DNA from: Mesostigma viride
Lineage: Eukaryota; Streptophyta; Mesostigmatophyceae; Mesostigmatales; Mesostigmataceae
NCBI GenBank assembly: GCA_009746045.1
Contig: RPFO01000310.1
Coordinates: 135,001 to 199,000, forward strand
DNA: 64,000 nt
Direction: 5' to 3'
In this document: piece by piece, positions 1 to 12,200 of the stretch
Layout of the letters: each line of letters starts with the position of its first letter
How positions within the stretch are numbered: the stretch's first letter is position 1
Made by a program: the position numbers and the translations under genes
Notes under the pieces: generated by a model
Told to the model about the DNA's origin: nothing
The model's input: the letters and a program-made list of their open reading frames with translations, nothing else
The model's database searches: none

Positions 1-205
1 CCATACTGCCACGCGCGGTCTCATGATTCTATTACACGGGTCCATAAATAATTCCCATGCTATATCTCACAACACATATCTGTCCAATATTTATTGAGAA
101 ACGCACACATCTCTGTTTCTCACAAGCTTGCCCTCTGCCCATTTGCTGCTGCGGCCCACGCTCTTGCCCGCTGCTTGGACGGCCCGATCCACCCCCTTGA
201 GACAG

Positions 206-256
206 TTTGGGTCCCTGATGGTTGCCCAGACCGAGAACGACAACCTGCTGACAAAG
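206..256 (+). CDS. Coiled-coil gene exon 1 of window
   Basis: Encodes FGSLMVAQTENDNLLTK in phase 0. It begins after the acceptor TTGAGACAG and ends at the donor AAAG|GTATGG. An alternative start at the internal CAG at 227-229 would shorten it to TENDNLLTK. The exon end plus donor (ACAAAG|GTATG..CTGGCTGCC) is repeated once directly downstream. Confidence 0.5.
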
Positions 257-3200
257 GTATGGTACTGGCTGCCACAAAGGTATGCTGGCTGCCACTGCCC
301 CGTCCTCTAGGCTAGGGAAAGTGGTGTACACGGTTGCCTACCCAGCAGCACCGGGTTGGATTGTGGAAATGTTGGATCGATTCAGCTCACAGCGAACATA
401 GATTCTATTGTATTTGTTGCTGGAATGCGAGAAAACCTACCCAGCCAGTTTCATGTTGCAGTTATTCGCCAGAATAGAATCATGCCAGCTACTTCGGCAA
501 CTCTGTTTGCTGCCTAGACTGCATCAGGAACAGCGCTCGCAGCCAGTGCGTTGAAAAGTTGTTAGCAGGAATTATAGAGGACCTGTTCCAATTTGGGTTT
601 TCCGATGTCTGTGGCTGCGCGAGCGGCTAGGACAGGACATTCCGCCGCGTTTTGGGTAGCACCTCACGTATATGTTGCCTGCCGACCTCCCTCGCTTCTA
701 CATCCCTCCCTCCCTCCCTCCCTCCCTCCCTCCTCCCTCCCTCCCTCCCTCCCTCCCTCCCTCCCTCCCTCCCTCCCTCCCTCCCTCCCTCCCTCCCTCC
801 CTCCCTCCCTCCCTCCCTCCCTCCCTCCCTCCCTCCCTCCCTCCCTCCCTCCCTCCCTCCCTCCCTCCCTCCCTCCCTCCCTCCCTCCCTCCCCGCCTCT
901 ACACTCCAATCTGCCTCTACGCTTGCCTCTACGCTCACCCCCTTTGTCCTTCTCCGCCCCTCTATCGCTCCTCGCTCGCGCCGCCTTCACGCAGCTGGAG
1001 AAAAAGGAGCACGAGCTCGCCTCCGCATGCGCCAACGGCTCCCCCCGCGCGGACGGCATGTCGCCCCAGAAGGGCAGCGCACCGGCCGAGTCCGTCACCA
1101 AGCTGGAGCACATGCGGGTGGGTGGGGCTGCGGGGGGTGGGTGGGGCTACTAGTACTCAATAGAGAAATAACCACTGTAATAAAGCTAACTTGTCAGTCA
1201 CCAACTGGAGCACATGCAGGTGGGTGGGGCTTCTGAGAGTATAGCAAAACCCGTAAGAGAAGTACCCCTGTGATAGACCTGATTTCCCAGTGACCAACCT
1301 GGACCACATGGGGGTGGGTGGGACCTTTCAGAGTACATTAGTACACGGTAAGGAATAACCCATATTAATAAAGTTGTTTCTTCTATGACTAGTTGAAACA
1401 CATGCGGGTAAATGGGCCCTTTGAGAGTACACTAGTACACGGTAGACTAAGCTATGTTACAAACCTGTTTCTTCAGGGAGGAGCTGAAATGCATGCGAGT
1501 GGGTTGGGCCTCTGAAGATAGCTACTGCAAAGAATTACTCCCTTTCGGTGGTAAAAGATTCCTATCTTCGGGTGTCGCCAGCAGGGGTGGCGACAATACC
1601 TTTGCTCCTCTCCTCTCCCTCGAGCTCGTGTGCACCGTTCTTCTGACCTCAGGTGAGATACTTGGCATAACCGGTTTTGATTGCCACTGTGGTGAAATGT
1701 AGTTTACAATATCATGCTTTTTTTGTCCCCTGTTTTCTCGTCCCTTGCCTACCCTTGCCCTGCACCTTCCTCTGCCTCTCTGCCCCTGTCCTGCTTGGCT
1801 GTGGTGACAGGCGGAGGAAATCCGTCGGCACGCCGCCGCCATCGCACGCCTAGAGAAGGCTGTGTTGCAGTGCAGTCAGCAGCAGGTGGGTGGCCAAACA
1901 TTGTAAACCAGTTGTGTGATCGTGAGAATATTAGCAGATGTTTGATCATGTAAAAGGCTGTGTTGCAGTGCAGTCAGCAGCAGGTGGGTGGCCAAACATT
2001 TTAAACCGGTTGTGTGATCGTGAGAACATAAGCAGATGTTTGATCATGTGCAAAAGGTTGTACTGCAGTGGAGCCAGCAGCAGGTGGGTGGCCAAGCATG
2101 TTCAACCGGATGTCTGACCATGTATGATAGCGGTGAGAAGGCTGTGTTGCAGTGCAGTCCGCAGCAGGTGGGTGGCCCAGCATTATAAACGGGATGCGTG
2201 ATCATGTGCGATAGGTGTTAGAAGGGTGTGTTGCCTTGGAGGTGGGGGGTTAAATTGTTCTGGAGCTGATTCCTCTGTTTAAATCAGCTTGAGAATTCCT
2301 CGGGCTCGTGCATTTTAAACCAGAAATGCGCTCGATTTTAAACCAGATATGCGCTCGTGTACAAGAGGCTGACGAAAGCCGCACTGCGGTGCTAGCACCC
2401 AGTGGGAGGGTTCAGAAAGCCAACAGAAGTTGTGGACGAGTGTTGGAAAGCACTTGCTGATCATGCCTGCAGCATGCGCTATCAAGTACTAGGAAATGCC
2501 AACCTGAGATTTCTTGTGCAATTTGATACATCCAGGCAGCGTACAAGTGATCGGTGATCGTTGGACACATGTGGCGCAGGGGATGCACTTGAATGCCCTG
2601 GTTGGCCGCCCTGGCGTTAATTAAAATTAACTCATCAAAAGCATGTGACTGCATCACGTGTCTTGGCATACTTATTTTTGCCCACGTCTTTTTGCTTTAT
2701 ATCAATCAACTAGCTCTCATAGAAAAAGTAAAGGAAGGAAAGGAGAAGACAGGGCAACGGGGAAATGATCAAAGGAGTTAAGTGGATCACATTTTAAGAG
2801 ATACTCACTTTGCTGGAAATGGGCTGGCGCATAGTGTGAACGGGTGAATGCAACCTGGCATCCACCCAATGCCTGGTGTCTGCTCGTGCCCTCGAATCCT
2901 TGTAGCCGCACATGCCTATTTCTTTAGAGAGGCCGCGTGTGTCAATCAGTGCCTTGCAGCTGACAGCTTATGCTCCTCTTATTATCCGCTCCTCATTGTG
3001 CTGCCACTTGGTTTGATTGCTTCCAATTTTGATGTTTAGAGTGGTACGGCCGCACGAAACGTAAAACGTTTCGGATTATGCCCATGTGACACTAATATAT
3101 GTGCCCCCCCCCGCACCCATACCCACATCCACATTCAAGCAATCAACACATCCCTCCCTCCGTCCTTGATGCGAAACTGCACAAACATAACCAGACCGCC

Positions 3201-6200
3201 ACCATCGAGGCCCAAGAGAAGGCGATAGAGGTGATGTCCCGCCGGTACGCCGCATCCCTGCAGGCAGCCAAGCTGGCGGCGATGCCTGACGAGGGAAGCG
3301 GGGCAGGGTCCTCATCAGGGCCCTCGTTCAACCCGCGTTATGACGCATCGTTTGTTAAGGGTCTGCTGGAAGCGGTGGGTGCTGCAGGATTCCTATTGTT
3401 AAGCAGTTGCTTTTTAGTGTTGTTAGTGTTGTTACTAGTCAGCTTTTGGTGCTTGACAATATTGCTTCTCCCAAGCAAGTGTGAGATTGGTCAGATCACC
3501 CTAAGTGCTAAGTTCACTAGATGGTAGCCTTAATTTTTTAATATCTTTTTTCACGTTGGATGGGGCGATGTGGTGGATAAATATCAGCCACGAGATCTGT
3601 CTTGCGCTGAAACCTACTCAAATTGTGTGTGCAGTGCAAGCATATTTAGAGCAAGAGCGAGCACACGGATAGATCGTTAGCATCATTGAGCATTAGTAAA
3701 AATATATTGTACAAACATATTAGTATTATTATATTAGTAACATATTATTACTACATAGCAGTAGTATTATAAATACCATCCAGAAGGGCTGAGAAGCAAG
3801 CATGCATAACACTTTTAGAGGACGTATCAACACGACGCAGCAAGCGGAGCTAAAGGACTAGAATCCAATTAATGAACAAACGCAAGAGGGGCAGTAAACC
3901 TGAAATGTAAGCCCCGGTACCTTCAAAGGTTTATTGCTGGTACAGAAAGGCGAGGTCCAGCTTGCCTGGTTGGCAGTGTGCAAACCCTAGTCCCCATGTG
4001 CTTATGGTAGCAGTGCGCCTACGACGTCATGATTTTTTCACAATTGGTTGTTTATTGTATTACTTCCTGCATCTCTAGAGGCTGAGCATATCGACAAGAT
4101 GAAGAATATTTAAGTTGGAAAGGCCTTGGAGGCCTAGAGTTGTGTGCGCAAGGCAACATTAGCTGTTTGCTATGTGTATGCTTATTGCTAGGCCCGAACG
4201 TTCGGCGGGTAGTGCCAACTGCCATTGTCATGAAAATAACGACTCCTGCTCTTCTAAGCATGTGTGCTCTTTACTCGTCTTGAAGGCCCTACGTTGTACC
4301 TCCTATTGCACGCATAGCCGTGGGCATGTTGGGGGACACCGGGGACAATGGGACGCCGATTGCGGTGTTCTTCAGTCCCACTTGGCTCTGGTCCTCCGTT
4401 TTTTTTTACCAACCTTCCCTTTTGCAATGCTTCAGGGATTTGTTTGTTTGTCGCTCTGAGCTCTCATCCTTTTCTTGTCTTTGGTGGCTGACCTCTTCTT
4501 CATTCTTTTTGGGTTTGTTGATCCTTAGCATTCGTGTTTAATCTTCGTCCTCCTACACCCTTTGGGTTTCTGATCCATAGTATCTTTGTTTAAAACTCGT
4601 CCCCCTACACCCCATTGGGAATCTGATGCGTTGTCATCTTTTCCGGGTTTGATCGCATTTCTTCGTACTGGTATCAACCCTTCGGTCTCGGCGGCGAATG
4701 GTTCGGAGACCGCAGAATGAACGACTCTCCAACGAGAACGCGTCTCTCATCGTCGACATCAGCAAAAAGGTGCGAAATAATGCCTCCACTATCCCACCTG
4801 TGGGCATCCATCTCCCCTCGAGCATACCTCAAGCATGCCTAGTTTCCTTGCACCCTTGCGCTCGCCTTTCCTTTTTCCCTCGTGAGCAGGCGAGATGTAC
4901 AGGTGGCGTTGCCTGGGAGTGCACGTACGTCAAATCAAGGTACACCGCCCGCATTGGTAGTTTAATGACAAGAACAAGGGCTTCGCACAGGGCCCCCGGT
5001 AGTAACCGATATTGTGCCTCTCCGGCGTTTGTGGCCGGTCTCCGGTCGGACACGTCACCTACTCTACTACAACCGTCTATGGAACGTGTGCACATTTAGG
5101 GCCCACTGAATGCGAGCAAATATTATAGTCCGGGCGACGATCTTGAGTGAAAATCTGTGAAAATTGTCCGCTAGTAACTTGTTCTTGTAGTAGTTGTTGC
5201 CCAAGCCCCAGGTTGGCCAATACGTCAGTAGGTAAAATACACAGGCCTCCAAAATACGAGTATATGCGTGGAGCCTTGCAGAATACGTCACCAGAAAACG
5301 TGGCAGTGTGCAGCATGGTTATGAATGGGCCTTTAGGGTTTTGGCCTTAGGGGCATAGTTATGCATGGATATCACTCATGGCAAGACACTAACAACCATT
5401 ACCATGAATGCGACGGCCAACTATCATCGACTTTGTCAAAATGAGTCATGAATGAATAATTATGTTAAAAACCACATAAACAGCTCCAGTTCGCCACCAG
5501 GAGATGGCATTCCTCTTCGTTTGTGGGGCTCACAAACCTCGTGATTGTCTGTTGACGAGGATCTCCTGCACCGGCTGACCCCCAAGGCTGTGGCCGCTCT
5601 CCGCCATTGTCCTGAAGCTAAGGTGCTGCTGCTTCCTCACCTTCAGCCCGGCCTTCTTGCTCCACAACTCCCGGAATTATAACCTCCGTTTCTGCCCAAT
5701 CTTTGCGTCAGGGCAAGCATCTATGCCCTGCCATGCGATGCCCGCAAAATGTGCGCGCATCCGGGTCGGATTAGTCTGCTTGCCATCGCCACTTGTAAAA
5801 TTGTGGCCGCAAAATGAGCAGCTAAACTTCAGCTGCAAAACCGTTTTCCCCAGAGCATCCTTTACCAAGACCGTTTTTTTCGCTACAAATTTATGCTCTG
5901 GCCCTTTTTCTAGCATGGCTGCAAAAACAAGTTTGCCCTTAGCGCAAAATCCAATGGCACACCGCCATGCAATCTACATGGCATGAATGATATCGGCATG
6001 AATGATACATGGCATGAATGATACATGGCATGAATGATACAGGCTATGTTATGTACCACGTTCCCAGCACAGCTGGCATTTTCATCGTGCTGGCACTCTC
6101 TTCGTGTAATTTCAGCTAGCTTGCCAACTGCCACGTCATTACTGGACTTGCGAAAAGCCTAGTTCATAGTAGAAAATCTTGGTGAAGGTAGGCGCCGCGC

Positions 6201-9200
6201 CACGGTCCGGTTGGCCTGGCGCCAAGCGGTGCCCCAGCTCGAACCTTGAAATTTTCCAAAGTCCAAATAACGTATTCCTGAAAAAATACGCGTACAATAC
6301 GTCGGGGCCAAAAAAACGCGTATTGCCGTATTTATTTTGACAATACGCACGTATTTGCCAACACAGCCCACGCCGCACATGGGCAGCAGAGATTTGGGAA
6401 CGGCCTAAGGCCAGGACACTGAACAGCATGCCCTTGTGGCGAATGGCCACGTGAAGGCTTCCGTGGATGTCTTCGGTCTGGTCAAGGCCATTTACCGACC
6501 GAAGGCATCGATCAAGACGTCCCGCACACAGATCATCCTTGCGGACTCACCCACCGTGCCGACAGCCAACACCATGTCGGTCATGTTGTTCGACAACGCC
6601 CAAAAGGCGGTGCTGGACTTCGCGCAGGCAGGCGCCACGTTGGTGATCGCCATCAAAGGCGGCAAGCTCGGTTATTACCAGGGGAACGGGACCCTCGCTG
6701 CGGGAAACACAACTTACGTCACTACCAGCGAAATGGTGGGCGGCGGCGCAACAGCTTTGAAGGCCGATGCCGAGAGCGATGACAAGTACACCGGAATCGA
6801 CATCGTGGACGAATCTCGAGTCATGTCGTTGGTGGACATGAGGGCCTAAGCGTGAAACGACGTTGGCGCAGGCTCCTTTTCTGCAACTTGCGAGGCTCAG
6901 CTCACCCCCGCCGAGCACTACGTTGACCCGATGCGCTGCATTTACTACGGTTGTGTGCAAAAGGCGCGGTCCAAGTCAAACCGCACATGTCGCAAGGCCC
7001 TGGTAGACGGGGTGTGCACTGACCGCCCCGGGGTACACTAGAAGGGCATCCCTTTTTTCCACGGGGGATGCTACATTCGGGCTGTGAACCATTTCATCAA
7101 AGTGTCTTTGTTCACGGACGGAGTGTCCTCCATGCTGCGCGACCTGCCCGTCACGCCTACCGAGTGGCTTGACATGGACCCGAAGCATCGCGCCGAGCTC
7201 TGGGAGAAGTTCTTTTCGTCCAACAGATCGACGAACCTCCACCTGCGCGTCCGCCCGGCGCTGTCCAAGGACGCCGCCCCCGAGTCTAAGGAAGGGCCCC
7301 AGTACCTCCTAGTCGCCAAGGACTACTACTTTCCTGATCTGGACAAGGACGCCGCTGCCATAAACTGGGACGACTTTGATTGGTCGGCTGTGTGATTTAG
7401 CCTCGCAGCCGCCCCGTGTGCACTGCCCTGAGGTCTTTTGCATCCACCATGGATGCCCAGCTCTCTTGTGAGTTGTTCATGATTGCACTTGTAGCGTGCC
7501 TTGTTGGCAATGACAGAGGGATGGGTGTCTTTGCTCTCCTTGCTATGTAGCAAGCATAGAGAGTTTTGACTTTGTTTTTCAGTCACATGATTTAAGGACT
7601 ACACCAAACTGCCAACAATGGGATCCCATGAATTAATTAATTAAACTCGTGCTCCAATTTGGGTGGTACGAAGCATAGCCATACATCATTCATGTACCAA
7701 TGGTCTGCTATAAGCCAATGTAGTCCTTAAATCATGCGACTGAAAAACAAAAGTCAATACTCTCTATGCTTGCTACATAACAAGGAGAGCAAAGACACCC
7801 ATCCCTCTGTCATTGCCAACAAGGCAGGCTACAAGTGCAATCATGAACAACTCACAAGAGAGCTGGGCATCCATGGTGGATGCAAAAGACCTCAGGGCAG
7901 TGCACACGGGGCGGCTGCGAGGCTAAATCACACAGCCGACCAATCAAAGTCGTCCCAGTTTATGGCAGCGGCGTCCTTGTCCAGATCAGGAAAGTAGTAG
8001 TCCTTGGCGACTAGGAGGTATTGGGGCCCTTCCTTGGACCTGGGGGCGGCGTCCTTGGACAGCGCCGGGCGGACGCGCAGGTGGAGGTTCGTCGATCTGT
8101 TGGACGAAAAGAACTTCTCCCAGAGCTCGGCGCGATGCTTCGGGTCCATGTCAAGCCACTCAGTAGGCGTGACGGGCAGGTCGCGCAGCATGGAGGACAC
8201 TCCGTCCATAAACAAAGACACGTTGATGAAATGGTTCACAGCCCGAATGTAGCATCCCCCGTGGAAAAAAGGGATGCCCTTCTAGTGTACCCCGGGGCGG
8301 TCAGTGCACACCCCGTCTACCAAGGCCTTGCGACATGTGCGGTTTGACTTGGACCGCGCCTTTTGCACACAACCGTAGTAAATGCAGCGCATCGGGTCAA
8401 CGTAGTGCTCGGCGGGGGTGAGCTGAGCCTCGCAAGTTGCAGAAAAGGAGCCTGCGCCAACGTCGTTTCACGCTTAGGCCCTCATGTCCACCAACGACAT
8501 GACTGGAGATTCGTCCACGATGTCGATTCCGGTGTACTTGTCATCGCTCTCGGCATCGGCCTTCAAAGCTGTTGCGCCGCCGCCCACCATTTCGCTGGTA
8601 GTGACGTAAGTTGTGTTTCCCGCAGCGAGGGTCCCGTTCCCCTGGTAATAACCGAGCTTGCCGCCTTTGATGGCAATCACCAACGTGGCGCCTGGTTGCG
8701 CGAAGTCCAGCACCGCCTTTTGGGCGTCGTCGAACAACATGACCGACATGGTGTAGGCCGTCGGCGCGGTGGGGGAGTCCGCAAGGATGATCCGTGTGCG
8801 GGACGTCTTGATCGATGCCTTCGGTCGGTAAATGGCCTTGACCAGACCGAAGACATCCTCGGAAGCCTTCACGTGGCCATTCGCCATAGGGATCTTCTTG
8901 GCCAGCGTTTTAAACAGCGTAAAGGAGAACGGCATCTTGAAGTTGCCTTCATCCTCCGGCGTGTCAACCAGACGCATGTTCTGAGCATTCCGCAAGTGGA
9001 GTGCAAACATGCGCCCAAGAACAACAATGCAAACAATAACGAGAAGAAGTTAGTCAACAACGCGCAGAAATAGATATATGATGCACAAACTGTATATTAA
9101 GAACAAGAAGATACACGCGTTAATGTGTGTCATTAAAGAAGACAACAATGAATGCAATTGGGGAAGCATTACTGCTACCTACCCACAGGCACACCAAGTA

Positions 9201-12200
9201 TATTGTGTCCGCGTGTTGGTCACGAACTGAGCATGCCGGCCCACGGAAAAGGTCTCCTTGTGTACGTCCGGCGCGTTGTTGCGACGAAAATCATCCACGT
9301 TGACAAAGACGATGTGGGCCCGTCCGTTTTTGTCAACAACGATGATATGGTATGCGCGCAAGTTGCGGCCCGAGGGGGGAGTATACTCGCCGGCGTGCAT
9401 GATCTTGCACGCGAGCCTGTAGATATGCTTGCCTTCCACTGATGTTGACGCCATGGGACCTGTCAAACAAGAATGTTGTTGCAACCAAAACAAACCCAAC
9501 AAAAGGCAAACAAATTAGTTAAAAATTGCAAGATGAAAAATCTAAAAGCGGATGACGTTAGACAACACACCTGTCCACCTAAAAATGGAATAAAAAAGGC
9601 AGGCGAATTTGTATCATTTTTATCTCCGCTCGTCTCATAATTTCAAAATAACAAAAAAAAAAGAAAAAGTAAAAGGCAACCCCTGAACGTGTAAAGCACA
9701 CCCACAACACCCAGAATGCCAGCCCCCACAGCGTGGTGTGGAGGGGGGCTGGCATGCATGCGCGGGTGTGGGGGGGGCTTGCATGCATGCGTTAGTGAGG
9801 GGGGGGGCTGCCATGAATGCCTGGGGGGGGGGGGGGCTGGCATGCGTGCGTGGGTTTGTGGCGGGGCTGCCATGCGTGCGTGGGTGTGGGGGGGGCTGGC
9901 ATGCGTGCGTGGGTTTGTGGGGGGGCTTGCATGCATGCGTGCGTGTGGGGGGCAGCTGGCATGCGTGCGTGGGTGTGGGGGGGGCTGGCATGCGTGCGTT
10001 GGTTTGTGGGGGGGCTTGCATGCATGCGTGCATGTGGGGGGGAACTGGCATGCATGCGTGGGTGTGGGGGGGGGCTGCCATGCGTGCGTGGGTGTGGGGG
10101 GAGCTGCCATGCATGCGTGTGAGGGGGAGGAGGTTGGCATGCGTGCGTGGGTTTGTGTGGGGGCTAGCAGGGTGCGTGGGTGTGGGGGGGAGCTGCCATG
10201 CATGCGTGGGGGTGGGGGGGGGCTGGCATGCGTGCGTGGGTGTGGGGGGGAGCTGCCATGCATGCATGTGGGGGGGGGGGGCTGGCATGCGTGCGTGGAT
10301 GTGGGGGGGGGCTGGCATGCGTGCGTGGGTGTGGGGTGGAGCTGCCATGCATGCGTGGGGGGGGAGGAGGCTGGCATGTGTGCGTGGGTTTGTGTGGGGG
10401 CTGGCAGGGTGCGTGGGTGTGGGGGGGAGCTGTCAAGCATGTTTGTGTTGGGGGGGGGGCTGCCATGCGTGCGTGTGGGGGGGGGGGCTGGCATGCATTC
10501 GTGGGTGTGGTGGGGAGCTGCCATCAGTGTTACATTATACGCAATACGCGGCTATACGGGCGGGGTCCGTATAATGGACAGTACGGTATGGTACGCGTAT
10601 CATACGCCATTATACGTTGACACTTAATTTCATCGTTTTTAAAGCATATTCAAGGTATTCACAACATATCACATGTTTTTAGCACTCAACTACACATAAT
10701 GTAGGGTTGTGGCAGTCCAGAGCCCTGTTTTGGGTACCGTGTTGTGCCAGTTATAATTCGTTTGTGTCCGTTGCGAACGTATGGATGATATCAAAAGATA
10801 TGTTTCCAATGAACATTATGCATCACGTGCTTCACAAGAAGGCTTATTTGTGGGGCACTGTCTGCATGCCTGCGTGGGGGCTAAGGGGCCTGCACAAGGA
10901 CCACAGGGCCTCCATGGGGGCTGAATGGCACTTCGCCACTAAAACATGGGACTAGATTCTAAGGGGTGCTCAGCCACGCCGGGCAACTATTGTCTGCCCT
11001 TGCCTAGAGGTGCTTAGTCCCACTTGGTGACACATGCTGACGATGGGAAGTTTTCATTCACCATGACATGCTTGATGATGCCACAGAGACCAGCCAACTG
11101 CCTACACTCATGCATTATGTGTATGGGAATTGTATTACAAACATATATGGAGGTATTCAAATCCACACAGCCTCTAACAATTGGCACCATCACACTATGG
11201 TAGGTCAACTGTCTGAGGGAAGCATCTCAGAAGAGTGTTTGACGAAGGGCCAGGCCGTTGTCAAGAAAGAGCATGAATAATGAAGACAGAATATGCTACA
11301 CAAGCTAGAACTCTTATATAAACGTTAAACATCGATAAGAAAACGATGTCTCAGCTTTACCTTGCTGGCATGGCTGGCGCTACCTTGTCCCAGGCGGTGG
11401 CCGCGAAATGGCGCATTGCGGCACAGCAAAGTTATACAGCATGGTCTCTAGATTCGGCGATTTCTGGCCACCCTTGCACGTTTACGACTACGATGCATCC
11501 TAACAAGTACGAATAATCCAATAGAGCCCTTAAAATATGCCGGGAATGTATTGCTTTCAACGTTTCTATCGTCCGGCCTTGTCGCATTTTTTTCCATTAA
11601 CAATGCTGCCGACAGCTCTCAAACGGCATTCCCGCGACCCAAAAATTGGGCTGTATGATATTTAGGACGTATAAAATCTATTTCATAAGTTTGGCCTGAA
11701 ATTTTGAAAGCAAACTTCAAAGCCATGCGTGGGCGCAAGCCGCCACGGCAAGGTCATCGTTCTACGTGAAAAAGTCAGTCAGTTGGGTCCCGTGCCGCAC
11801 ATGAGCAGCAAAGAGAGTCATGAACACTGTACTGTAGCGGCCGAGGGCCGGAAACCCAAAATTTAGGTCGCCCGGCCTCGAATTCGCGCTAAAACACTTA
11901 GTACGCCAAAAAATACGGGCCAATACGCGGAATAATACGAAAAAGTACGATGGACGTACTAAAAGTGCTTAATTCATACGGACGACCCTGTATAATTCGT
12001 ATTACACCGTATTATTCCGTATCGTACGCCGTATAATGTAACACTGGCTGCCATGCATGCGTGGGTGTAGGGGGGGGCTGGCATGCGTGCGAGGGTTCGT
12101 GGGGTGGCTGCCATGCATGCGTGGGTGTGGGTGGTGGCTTGCATGCATGCATGGGTATGGGGGGGAGCTGCCATGAATACGTGAGTGTGGGGGTGGGGCT

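Noticed and set aside
593-1236. Long open frames of PPSL or GREG repeats on both strands
   Set aside because: Produced by the (CTCC)n microsatellite; only 995-1117 is supported as an exon by splice sites and composition.
9635-10627. Open frames of up to 300 codons (HACVGVGG, MHASPPHTHA types)
   Set aside because: Artefacts of a G-rich minisatellite whose unit has few stop codons; no composition or start context of a gene.
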